From Variovorax sp. PMC12 (lineage in GTDB: Bacteria > Pseudomonadota > Gammaproteobacteria > Burkholderiales > Burkholderiaceae_C): a stretch of 64,000 nucleotides of DNA. Of this stretch, positions 10,090-19,200 are shown one piece after another. How positions within the stretch are numbered: the stretch's first letter is position 1; each line of letters opens with the position of its first letter. The notes below the pieces were generated by a model. That model was not told the DNA's origin, made no database searches, and worked only from the letters and a program-made list of their open reading frames with translations. The translations under genes were made by a program, and so were the position numbers. Location of the stretch: positions 2,181,001-2,245,000 of the forward strand of contig NZ_CP027773.1 in the NCBI RefSeq assembly GCF_003019815.1, written 5' to 3'.

Positions 10090-11366
10090 CGTGTTTCCTC
10101 CAGATCTGGTTGGGGAAGGCCGCGCGAGACGACCCTCCAGCGGCCGGCTGCAATCTCCGCGGCATAGGGGGCGGGGATGCTGACGCTGTAGCGGCCGTTC
10201 CTTACGACGGCGCAATAGGTGCAAACGGCCCCGCCGGAGGCGTCGTGCAGCGTCCAACGGACGGGCGTGCCATCGGGAGCGGAGTGCGCAACCTTCATGG
10301 AGGGCGAGCCGATGTTGGCGCCCACGTGGGCATAGCGCGGATCCACCGTCATCGGCACATGCGCGGGAAAAGGCTGGCTGCCGGACAGGTCGAACCACTC
10401 GTCGTGGCTGAGCATGCTGGTCGCCGCCACCTTCCAGATGCGGTGGCGCAGGAAATGCTGGTCGGCGTAGCGCGACGAGAACGTCCGGCTCTTCAGGTAT
10501 GCGCGCATGTCGCCCGCCATGTCCGTGAAGACGCCCCGGCACGCACCCCACATGCCGGCCAGCATCAGTTCGGTGTGCGAGTGGTAGTCGCGCATGACAT
10601 GAAACCAGCGGTCGGAGGCGCACCATGCACGCACCGCCGCCTGGTCGCGCGTGGACAACAACGAGTCGGCGTCGCGAAACTGCACGCGATCGACACGGGG
10701 ATCGTCGAGCGCAAGAAACCGCCACATGGTGCCCGGCAGGTCGTGACCGCCGATGGAGCGCACATCGACGACGGACGCGCCCTCCGCCAGCAGCCGCTCG
10801 CAGACGGACCTCGGCACCGAGGCATCGACGTAGAAGCGGCAGACCCACGCAGGAAAGAACTCGCGCGCGGCCCGCACATTGAGCACGGCCATCTCGCAAT
10901 AGCGCGGATCACCGCCGAACAGGCTGAACGCAATGACGTTGCGCTCGCGACGCCTTTCGTCGAAGCACGGCAGCACGGGCGATTCGGCGGTTGCGGCAGT
11001 CGTTTCTTCCGCCGCCTCCAGTATCTTCAGCTCGAGGGATATGGTGCCGAACTCTCGCACTTCCCTCCACTTTCCCAGTTGCCCCGCGGCCTCCGCAAGG
11101 CCGTCATAGACGTTCGGGGTCTTCAGGTACTCGACGACACCATGATAGATGTCGTACGCCTGCATCGCCCGGCCCAGCCGCATCTGGCACAGCGCCACGT
11201 CGGCCAGGGGCTGCGGGCTGCGGGTTGCCTCCCATGCCTGCGTAGCGAACTTCAACGCCCGCATGAAGTCGCCTTGCGCGAAAGCGGCTCGGAACTCTTC
11301 GCCCAGCAGGTTCAAGGCCTGTTGCGTGATGGCGGGCCCGCGGCGCGGAATGGGCACTCTTCTCAT
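10071..11366 (-). CDS. TPR / glycosyltransferase-like protein in the type I secretion operon
   Basis: The 431-residue product has helical TPR-like repeats at about residues 14-120 (for example MRALKFATQAWEATRSPQPLADV split over two helices). A domain from about 140 to 420 resembles a GT-A glycosyltransferase fold: strands VIAFSLFG and CRFYVDASVP, then an acidic FRDADSLLS motif (DAD at 232-234) where a metal-binding DxD would sit. No signal peptide is seen, so it is probably cytoplasmic. It begins nine bases after the HlyD stop and overlaps the FlhD-like start. Glycosyltransferases beside adhesin exporters often modify the secreted protein; that role is inferred here from context and from the DxD-like motif only. 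Confidence 0.6.
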   Translation of the reverse strand: MRRVPIPRRGPAITQQALNLLGEEFRAAFAQGDFMRALKFATQAWEATRSPQPLADVALCQMRLGRAMQAYDIYHGVVEYLKTPNVYDGLAEAAGQLGKWREVREFGTISLELKILEAAEETTAATAESPVLPCFDERRRERNVIAFSLFGGDPRYCEMAVLNVRAAREFFPAWVCRFYVDASVPRSVCERLLAEGASVVDVRSIGGHDLPGTMWRFLALDDPRVDRVQFRDADSLLSTRDQAAVRAWCASDRWFHVMRDYHSHTELMLAGMWGACRGVFTDMAGDMRAYLKSRTFSSRYADQHFLRHRIWKVAATSMLSHDEWFDLSGSQPFPAHVPMTVDPRYAHVGANIGSPSMKVAHSAPDGTPVRWTLHDASGGAVCTYCAVVRNGRYSVSIPAPYAAEIAAGRWRVVSRGLPQPDLEETRCPLKT

Positions 11367-11375
11367 ACGGGTCTT

Positions 11376-12677
11376 TCAGCGCTCGCGCAAGGCTTCGCGC
11401 GCCTTGTTCAGCGGCTTGAGCAGATAGTCCAGCACCGACTTGCTGCCCGTGTGGATGTCGACGTTCGCGATCATGCCGGGCACGATCGGAAAGCTCTCCC
11501 CGCGCTTGTTCTTCAGCTGGTCGACGTCGGTGCGGATGTACACGCGGTAGTAGTACACGTCGCGCTTCACGTCGTCCTGGATGGTGTCCGGCGAAATCGT
11601 CGTCACCCTGCCCGGCAGGCTGCCGAAGATGGCGTAGTCGTACGCCGTGACCTTCACCGCCGCTTCCTGGCCCGGATGGATGAAGGCGACGTCGCGAGGC
11701 GATATGCGCGCTTCGACCAGCAGCTTCTCGTCGAGCGGCACGATCGCCATGAGCCTGCCGCCCGGGGGCAGCACGCCGCCCACCGTGGTCACCGCGATGT
11801 CCTTCACGATGCCGCGCACCGGCGACGCGAAGGTCAGGCGCGTGAGAGAGTCGGAGCGCCCGCGCGTGACCGAGCGCTGCGCCTCGATCTCGGCGTTGGC
11901 CCTGGCCAGGTCTTCGCGTGCCTTCACGTAATACTGGCTCTTGAGGTCGGCCGCCTTGGTTTCGGCTTCGTTGATCTGCCGCTTCAGGCGCAGCACCTCG
12001 ACATCGCTTGCGGCGCCGCGAGCCACCAGCGGCTCGGTCAAGGCAAGCTCCCTGCGCATCAGCGCCAGCGCCTGCGTCACGCCCGAAAGGCTGCTCGCGA
12101 GCTGGTCGCGGCGCGACTGGTAGAGCGCGGTCTCCGTGCGCACCAGGTCGGCGTCGGAACTCACTTCGGCGGGAAACACCAACGGCGTGCCTCCCACCTC
12201 GGCCGTGAGCCGCGCCGACATGGCCAGCGCGGCGCGCACGCGCGAAGCGCTTTCCTGCACGGTCGACTCGGTCTTCGTCCTGTCGAGTTGCGCGAGCACC
12301 TGCCCCTCCTCGACGATGTCGCCCTCGCGCACCTTCAGGTCGACCAGGATGCCGCCCTCGAGCGACTGGATCATCTGCTCGCGCGACGACGGCACCACCT
12401 TGCCTGCGCCGGTGGACACTTCGTCGAGCCTGAAGAGCCAGGCCCACGCCAGCAGCGCGAGCAGCAGCGCCGCAATGATCCAAACAAGCAGCGATGCGCG
12501 CGGCAAAGGAGGCTCGGGCGGCGAATAGTAGGCGGCGGGCGCGGTCCTGGAGCGTTCCGTGGGCTGGAAAGGAGACTTCGCGCGTGGCGGCTTCGCCCCT
12601 GAAGCAAGACCGGGCGGCATCGTCATGCCGACCGCGGTGGCTGGCGCCTTCACCCGTACTTTTTCAGGCGTTGCCAT
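11376..12677 (-). CDS. HlyD-family type I secretion membrane fusion protein
   Basis: The 433-residue periplasmic adaptor links the ABC exporter to the TolC-type channel. It has a proline-rich cytoplasmic N-terminus, one membrane helix at about residues 61-82 (LLVWIIAALLLALLAWAW), a lipoyl/barrel-sandwich half (GILVDLKVREGDIVEEGQVL), a long coiled-coil hairpin, and the closing lipoyl half (FASPVRGIVKDI) with the family's C-terminal VPGMIANVDI. The start is ATG 12675-12677, preceded by GGAAGG at good spacing; it overlaps the exporter gene by 14 bp. A longer frame to 12713 lies inside that gene and is less likely. It is part of the exporter-adaptor-outer membrane set expected to serve the adhesins. 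Confidence 0.93.
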   Translation of the reverse strand: MATPEKVRVKAPATAVGMTMPPGLASGAKPPRAKSPFQPTERSRTAPAAYYSPPEPPLPRASLLVWIIAALLLALLAWAWLFRLDEVSTGAGKVVPSSREQMIQSLEGGILVDLKVREGDIVEEGQVLAQLDRTKTESTVQESASRVRAALAMSARLTAEVGGTPLVFPAEVSSDADLVRTETALYQSRRDQLASSLSGVTQALALMRRELALTEPLVARGAASDVEVLRLKRQINEAETKAADLKSQYYVKAREDLARANAEIEAQRSVTRGRSDSLTRLTFASPVRGIVKDIAVTTVGGVLPPGGRLMAIVPLDEKLLVEARISPRDVAFIHPGQEAAVKVTAYDYAIFGSLPGRVTTISPDTIQDDVKRDVYYYRVYIRTDVDQLKNKRGESFPIVPGMIANVDIHTGSKSVLDYLLKPLNKAREALRER

Positions 12678-14781
12678 GTGAGAGCCTTCCAAGAACCTGT
12701 TCCTTCGAACCATCCATCACGATGCGGCCGCCATCGATCACCACGATGCGGTCCACCCACTGCAGCACCGGCATGCGATGCGTTGCCACCACCAGCGTGC
12801 GCGGCCCCATCCAGTTGCCGACCAGATCGATCACGTGCCGTTCAGTGACCTCGTCGAAATGCGCGGTCGGTTCGTCGAGCAGCACGATCGACGGCTGCCG
12901 GATCAGCGTACGCGCGAGCAGCAATGCCTGCCGCTGCCCGCCGGACAGACCCAGGCCGCCCTCGTGAATGAGTTCGTCCAGCCCCTCGGCGCGCGACTGG
13001 AGAAATGGCAAGGCACCCGCCATCGCGATGGCCTCGAACACCTGGTCGTCGGTGGCCAGCGGCATGCCCATCGTCACGTTCTCACGGATGGAGCCGTGGA
13101 AGAGCCGCGCGTTCTGCGTGAGCAGGCCGACGTCGCGGCGCAGGTCGGCCGGGTCGATCAGCGAAAGGTCGAGCGAATCGAGCGCCACGTGGCCCTGCTG
13201 CGGCGACTGCAGGCCGGACAGCAGTTGCAGCAACGTGGATTTGCCCGCGCCCATGCGGCCCAGCAACGCGACCTTCTCGCCTGCCTGAATCTGCAATTGC
13301 GCGACTGCGAGCGCCGGGCTCTTGTCGTCCTTGCCATAGCGAAACTCGACGCCGGCCAGTGCGTAATGCCCGTGCAGCGCCGGCGCATGCACCAGCCGCG
13401 TGCCGTCGGCCTGGTCGACCGGGCGCTGCATGAGCTGGTCGAGGCCGGCGCGCGCCACCTTGGCCTGCTGCCAGCGCGCGAACACGCTCGACAACTGCGC
13501 CAGCGGCGAGATCATGCGAGACGCGAGGATCGACGAGCCCACCAGCGCGCCCGTCGTCATGTCGCCGCGCATCACGAGGAAGCAGCCCGCCAGCAGCACC
13601 ACGGCATACACGATGGTCTGCACCTCTTGCGTCCACGTCATGAGCATGCTCGTGAGAAAGCGTTGCCGCATGCTGACGCCGGCGGACACGTCGTTGACGT
13701 GGTTCCACTGGTTCTGGAAGCGCGGCTCGGCGCGCATGAGCTTGATGTCCTCGATGCCTTCGACCGCCTCGACCAACAGGGCGTTGCGCAAGGCCGATTC
13801 GCGCATGCCTTCGCTCGCCAGGCGCGCCAGCGGCTTCTGGATGAGCAGGCCCGGAATGACCAGCAACGGCACCGCCGCCAGGGCAACCAGCGCAAGCGGT
13901 CCGGCCACCAGCCAGAGAACGACCAGGAACAGCAGGAAGAACGGCAGGTCGGCCACGGCGGAGATGGTGGTGGAGGTAAGCAACTCCCTCACCTGCTCCA
14001 CCTCGCGCACCTGGGCGATGAAGGAGCCTGTCGACTTGGAACGCGCATTGGTGCGCAGACGCAGCGCATGGCCGAACACGACGTCCGACACCTTGAGGTC
14101 GGCGCGCTTGCCGACCACGTCGGAGATGTGGGTGCGCGACACGCGCAGCATGAACTCGAAGGCCACCGCCAGCATCACGCCACCGAACAGCACCCACAGC
14201 GTCGGCTCCGACTGCGCGGGCACCACGCGGTCGTAGATCTGCATCGAGAAGATCATCGACGCCAGTGCCAGCACGTTCGCGAACATCGAGGCGAGCATGA
14301 TGTCGCCGTAGCGCCGCCAGTCGCGCAGCGCGATGGCCCGGAACCAGTTGGCCTTGTAGGGCTTGATGTAGTCGTCCACGCGCGCATCGGGCACGGCGGT
14401 GTTGGGCCGCAGCACGGCCACGCGTTTCGCGCGGCGGCGCAGTTCGTCGAGCGGCAGCGCCGTCTCGAGCCCATGGTCGCCCCCGAGCAGCACGCCCAGC
14501 TGGCCACGGCCGTTGGAGGCTCGCACCACGCCGACCTCGCCGTTGTCGAACTCCACCACCAGCGGCAGGCGCCATGGGTCGAGCAGCGTTTCGGAGAATT
14601 CGCCCAGCCGCACCGTCAGGCCGAGCTGGCGCGCCATGTGATCGAGCAGCGTGTCCAGCGGCGCGCCGCGCTCCCAGGCCAGCGAGACGCGCACGTTCTC
14701 CTCTGAAGCGCCTATGCCGTAGTGGCGGGCGACGAAAAGCATGGCGTCGAGCCAGCTCGTGTACTGCGAAGGCAACTTCAT
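12664..14781 (-). CDS. Type I secretion ABC exporter with degenerate C39-like domain
   Basis: The 705-residue protein has three parts. Residues 1-130 form a C39-peptidase-like domain without the catalytic Cys (the N-terminus reads QYTSWLDAML), the form that binds RTX or adhesin cargo without cutting it. A six-helix transmembrane domain follows (about 155-440). The ATPase has Walker A GRMGAGKST (about 508-516), signature LSGGQRQ, Walker B IVLLDEPTAHFD and the H-loop in VVATHR, so it should be active. This matches the LapB/HlyB class. It shares an ATGA overlap with the upstream TolC-type gene and overlaps hlyD by 14 bp, indicating one translationally coupled operon. The likely cargo is the adhesin encoded just upstream and perhaps the one at 1-8616. 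Confidence 0.93.
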   Translation of the reverse strand: MKLPSQYTSWLDAMLFVARHYGIGASEENVRVSLAWERGAPLDTLLDHMARQLGLTVRLGEFSETLLDPWRLPLVVEFDNGEVGVVRASNGRGQLGVLLGGDHGLETALPLDELRRRAKRVAVLRPNTAVPDARVDDYIKPYKANWFRAIALRDWRRYGDIMLASMFANVLALASMIFSMQIYDRVVPAQSEPTLWVLFGGVMLAVAFEFMLRVSRTHISDVVGKRADLKVSDVVFGHALRLRTNARSKSTGSFIAQVREVEQVRELLTSTTISAVADLPFFLLFLVVLWLVAGPLALVALAAVPLLVIPGLLIQKPLARLASEGMRESALRNALLVEAVEGIEDIKLMRAEPRFQNQWNHVNDVSAGVSMRQRFLTSMLMTWTQEVQTIVYAVVLLAGCFLVMRGDMTTGALVGSSILASRMISPLAQLSSVFARWQQAKVARAGLDQLMQRPVDQADGTRLVHAPALHGHYALAGVEFRYGKDDKSPALAVAQLQIQAGEKVALLGRMGAGKSTLLQLLSGLQSPQQGHVALDSLDLSLIDPADLRRDVGLLTQNARLFHGSIRENVTMGMPLATDDQVFEAIAMAGALPFLQSRAEGLDELIHEGGLGLSGGQRQALLLARTLIRQPSIVLLDEPTAHFDEVTERHVIDLVGNWMGPRTLVVATHRMPVLQWVDRIVVIDGGRIVMDGSKEQVLGRLSHGNA

Positions 14782-16205
14782 GGAAGCACCTCGATTCCCT
14801 GCACGGTGGTGTTGTTCAGGCCGTAGTACGCGCGGGACTGCCCGGTGGCGCCTATGTAGCCGACGCGGCTGGTCCAGAGCTCGTGCAGCACGGCCTCTTC
14901 GTCGGCTGCGGCCTGGTGGATCTCCTGCTCGGCATTGAGCAGGTCGAGAATGGAACGGGTACCGAGCGTGTACTGCTCGCGGTAGAGATCGCGCGCCTCG
15001 GCGATGCTTCGGCGTCGGTCGGCCAGCACGCCCAGGCGCGCCTGCGCGCCGATGACCTGCTCGCGGAAATTGCGTACCTGGTCGCCGGCGTTGAGGCGGG
15101 CGGTCTCGATGCGCATGCGCGCAGCCTGTTCGGCCGCCACGGCGGCGTTGACCTGCGCTTCGAGCGCACCACCCTGGTAGAGCACGCTAGACAGGTTGAG
15201 CATGACCGAGTGGGAGCCGCCGCTGCGCTCCGGAACACCGGAGTTCATGCCGCCCATGGGCCGGTTGACGGAAGCGTCGAGGCTGAGCGTGGGATAGCGC
15301 TGGGCCCTGGCGACTTCGAGCTGGGCGGTGGCGACACGGCGTTCGGCTTCGGCGGCCAGCACCTCGGGCATGAGGCTGGTGTCGGGCTGCATGTCGACGC
15401 GCAGTTCACTTGCCAGGTGCTCAGGCAACGGTGCCATGCGCGGCGGCACGGAACGCCCCAGCAGCGTACCCAGGCGCTCGCGCCACTGCGCCAGCTGCGA
15501 CTTCACCTGCAGCAGGTTGGCACGCGCGCTGTCCACGCGCGACTCGGCCTGGATCGGATCGGCCTTGGTACTGAGGCCCGCGGTGGCGCGCAGCTGTGCG
15601 GTCTGCAGCACTTTCTCGACCGCCTGCACCTGCTCCTGCGCAATGGCGACGAGCGATTGGTAGCGGTGCGTCATGACCACGGCTTCGGCCGCCTGCTGCG
15701 CGACGGCGTCGATCTGCTTGAGGATCGTCGCCTGCTGGCGCTGTACCTGCGCCTCCGACTGGCCGACCGCACCCGAGACCTTGCCGAAGTCGTACAGCAT
15801 CTGCGACACCGAGGCGGTAGCGAGACCGCCATTGCTGCGCCCCTGGCCGGCGGAGCCGCGGTCGTTGACGCCCGCGCCCACACCGACACGCACCAACGGG
15901 TAATAGCCGGCGCGTGCCACGTCCACGCCGCCCGACTGCTGCGCCAGCACGGCGATGGCGTCGGAGATGGACGGATGGCGCGCCACCGCCTGCCGCACGG
16001 CATCGGCAAGTTCCAGCGGCGTCGTGGTTTCGGCAGCCTCGGGCAATGCGGGGCCAGGCTTGACGCCCAGTTCCTTGGCCAGCGTGCTCGGAGCGAGGCG
16101 CCGGGACAGCTTCAGCTCGCCGTCGCTGCTTTGCGCGAAGGCGGGCGCACAGGCCGCGAGCAGGCAGGCCGCAGCCAACCGGGGTCGAATGAGTTTTTTG
16201 TTCAT
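14778..16205 (-). CDS. TolC-family outer membrane channel for type I secretion
   Basis: The 475-residue protein has a clear signal peptide (MNKKLIRPRLAAACLLAACAP, cleavage near AFAQ, residue 25). Two outer-membrane efflux repeats follow, rich in long Ala/Gln helices typical of the TolC trimer; the second includes LYREQYTLGTRSILDLLNAEQ split across a helix turn. It completes the tripartite exporter with the ABC protein and HlyD. It starts 68 bp after the end of the second adhesin gene, and its stop overlaps the start of the ABC gene (ATGA). LapE/TolC type is the best fit. Confidence 0.92.
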   Translation of the reverse strand: MNKKLIRPRLAAACLLAACAPAFAQSSDGELKLSRRLAPSTLAKELGVKPGPALPEAAETTTPLELADAVRQAVARHPSISDAIAVLAQQSGGVDVARAGYYPLVRVGVGAGVNDRGSAGQGRSNGGLATASVSQMLYDFGKVSGAVGQSEAQVQRQQATILKQIDAVAQQAAEAVVMTHRYQSLVAIAQEQVQAVEKVLQTAQLRATAGLSTKADPIQAESRVDSARANLLQVKSQLAQWRERLGTLLGRSVPPRMAPLPEHLASELRVDMQPDTSLMPEVLAAEAERRVATAQLEVARAQRYPTLSLDASVNRPMGGMNSGVPERSGGSHSVMLNLSSVLYQGGALEAQVNAAVAAEQAARMRIETARLNAGDQVRNFREQVIGAQARLGVLADRRRSIAEARDLYREQYTLGTRSILDLLNAEQEIHQAAADEEAVLHELWTSRVGYIGATGQSRAYYGLNNTTVQGIEVLP

Positions 16206-16273
16206 GTTGTTTTTTCAGGCAGACAGGAGCGACACGGCCGGAGCCCCGCCGCCCTGTTCCGCCAAGGGTTGCG

Positions 16274-19200
16274 TCAGACCATGACGAGCTGCTGGTTGGA
16301 GAGCAATGTGGCCAAGTCCACCCGCAGATCCCGCAGGGTCAGAAGCGGAGCGAAGTCGTGGCCATTGCCCGCACCGTCGCGGTCCACCGAGATCACCGTG
16401 TCGCGCCCGTTGACCACCGAGACCTTCAGGTAGCTGGCTTCGTTGCCCGGCGTGAAGCCGACCAGCAGTTCACGCAGGTCGATGCGGTCTGCATTCGGCC
16501 AGGCCACGAAAGCGCCGACCTCGAACCCGTAGACGTCGTCCGCCCCATTGCCCCCTGTGGCGTCGCTGGCTGAGAGCAACTTGTAGAGCAACGTGTCGCG
16601 GCCCCCGCCCATGAGGGTGAAGGTGTCGTTGCCGCCACGGCCCTCGAACTGGTTGTCCGCCGCGTTGTCGACGAAGATGTCGGAACTGCTGCCGCCCGCC
16701 AGGCCCTCGATGTTCCTGAAAGTCGCCGTGCCGAAGCCGGTGTTCTGTGCGCCAGTGATGCTCAGATCGATGGTGAGTGGCGTGTCGCCCGCCAGCTTGT
16801 AGTCGACGATGTCCATGCCGCCGGTGTTGCTCCAGGCCTTGACGCCCGACACCGTGACCGTGCCGCCGCCGCCTTCGTACTTGTCGTCGCCCCGGGTGGC
16901 GAAGAATGTGTCGTTGTAGCCGGTGCCGACGATGCCATTGCCGATGTTGGCATTGGCGACGTTGATGCCGGATTCGGTGGTCAGCACGAAGGCGTGGTTG
17001 GCCTCGCCGGCTTTCAGGCCCGTCCAGGCGGCATTGACGACCTCGATGGTGTTGCCACCCAGCTCGTCCTTGCCACCCACGTCCGCGGCACTGCCGTTGG
17101 CGATGCGCAGGAGCGCCAGCGTGTAGGTCTCCTTCGCGTCAAGCCCGTAGAAGTCGACGATCGCCGAGCTGTCGTTGGTCTGGTTGCCGGACTGCGGATT
17201 GATGATCTGCGTGGAAACCAGCTTGCCTGCCGAGTTGAACAGCTGCACGGTGTTGCCATACAGCGCATTGATGCCCTGCGCATCGAGGATGCGGAAATGC
17301 AGCGAAGTGCCGTCCGCCACCGTGGTGGTGTTGGTGATGAACCGGGTGTTGCCTTTCTGGGTGAACACCAGCAGATCCCGGTCGCCGTCCCAATCCGTGT
17401 CGGCCGCAATTGCTCCGGTGACGGAATCGCTGAGCTCGGGCCTGTAGTCCCAATCGCCGATCGTGTTGGTCCCTCCCAGCAGATTGTCTCTGACGAACTC
17501 GAGCGTCTTTCCCGAGCTTTTGTTCGTGTAGAGATTGATCGGCCCCTTGTTGCCGTCCTTCGTGACTCCGCCAAGGTCACCGAAGCCCGGCAATTCGATG
17601 GCGTCCATCTTGCCGTCGCCATTCCAATCGACCGCGAGCGAAGGACCACCTTGCACCAAGCGTCCGCCATCCGTCACGCCGAACGTATACATGCCCGACG
17701 GCGTGGTGCCGATCTTGTCGAGATCCGGGTCGTTCATCTCCAGGTGGCCGCGGCCGTCGTTCAAGAGGATGCGGCTTTGATACTGCTCATCGGGTGTTTT
17801 TCCGTAGCCGCGCCCCATGAACAGGTCCATGTAGCCGTCGCCGTTGAAGTCGGCCCAGGTCATGGAGATTCCGTTGCCGAAAAAAGCGTACTGATTGGCA
17901 ATGTTCTGGAACGCGTTCTCGATGATCTGCGTGTTCTCCCAGGTCCCGTCGCCCTTGTTGCTTGCAACGACCAGGCGGTGCGGCTCCTTGCTTTGCTTCG
18001 TCTCCGCCAAGGCGGGATCGGCCGAGGGGCCGCCGATCTTGGTGGTGTAGGCCGTCGCGTGGTAGACGAGATCGATCGTGCCGTCGTTGTTCAGGTCAAC
18101 GCCCGACAATTCGGTGTCGAAGGGGGCGTTGCCGGCATTGGTCGATTTCGCAGCGCCGCTCCCCACAATGTTGGTATAGCCTGTATCTCTGGCCATCTTG
18201 CGGATGTTGCCGTCCGTGTTCAACACGATCTGGGAGTCGTTTCCTTCGACACTGGTACCGCTTCTGCGAGGCTGGTCTCCATAGGCCACGCTGACGAAGC
18301 CGGTGCCTGTCTTGTCGAAGGCAACCACGCCGCTGAACGAGCTGTTTACGTTCGAGTCACCGCCTGCGGGACCAAGGGTTTTGTCCTTGTAGTTGTAGTC
18401 CCGCCCGCCCACCTGGAGTGCGGTATAGCTGCTGCCATCGAAGATGAATGCCTGCTGGCCATCGCTGGGTGTGCTGTCTTCCGTGAACAGGTCCATGTGC
18501 CCATCTCGGTTGACGTCGATGAACGTGGCATTCTGGACAAAGTTGTTCCCCTTGTATGTCGGGTTGTAGTCTTCGCTGAAGACTGACTTTTCGGCATTGC
18601 TCTTCAACGCTGTCAGCTTGAAGCTGCCGAGCGTGGCGTTGTTGGTTCCATCGGCATCCAGCATCGTCTGGTTGCTGTGGATGCGCCACATGCCGTTCTC
18701 GCCCACGGTGTAGGCAGTTCCCTTCTGGTGCGGATCGCTGGCCGCGGATCCGACAGTCACCTTGGGCTCCTCGGAGACGATCAACTCGCCGGCTGTGTCG
18801 TCGGTCGTGATCTGCGTGCCGGAAGCGCTCTTGACGACAGCCTTGACGTCGTAGCTTCCACGCTGCATTGCCGCCGGCACCTGCACGTACCAGATGCTGT
18901 GCTGTGCATCGATTTGCACGCTGCCGTCCACCGAGCTGTAGGTCTTGCCGTCGATGGTGACCTCGATGTACTGGCCATCGACCAGCTTGAAGGGCATCGT
19001 GCCGTTCACCAGTGGTGTCGGGTCTACGGTGTTCTGGCTGTCGACAGTGAGGGCGTAGTCCGCAGTCAGGCTGAAGTCGCTCGACATGGCGCCTTCGGTG
19101 CCGGCCGCGCCGGTCACGACGGCCCGGTAGGTATGGCTCGAGCCGTCCGCGAGAAACCCGAGTTCGTAGGTCCAGTTAGTGCCGTCTACTGTTGCCGTGC

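Noticed and set aside
10110..12602. Open frame of 830 codons on the plus strand antisense to hlyD and the glycosyltransferase-like gene
   Set aside because: It mirrors two well supported minus-strand genes, is rich in His/Arg/Ala as expected of a high-GC shadow frame, and matches no family.
12778..14706. Open frame of 642 codons antisense to the ABC exporter
   Set aside because: Shadow of a gene with intact Walker motifs on the other strand; composition is low-complexity.
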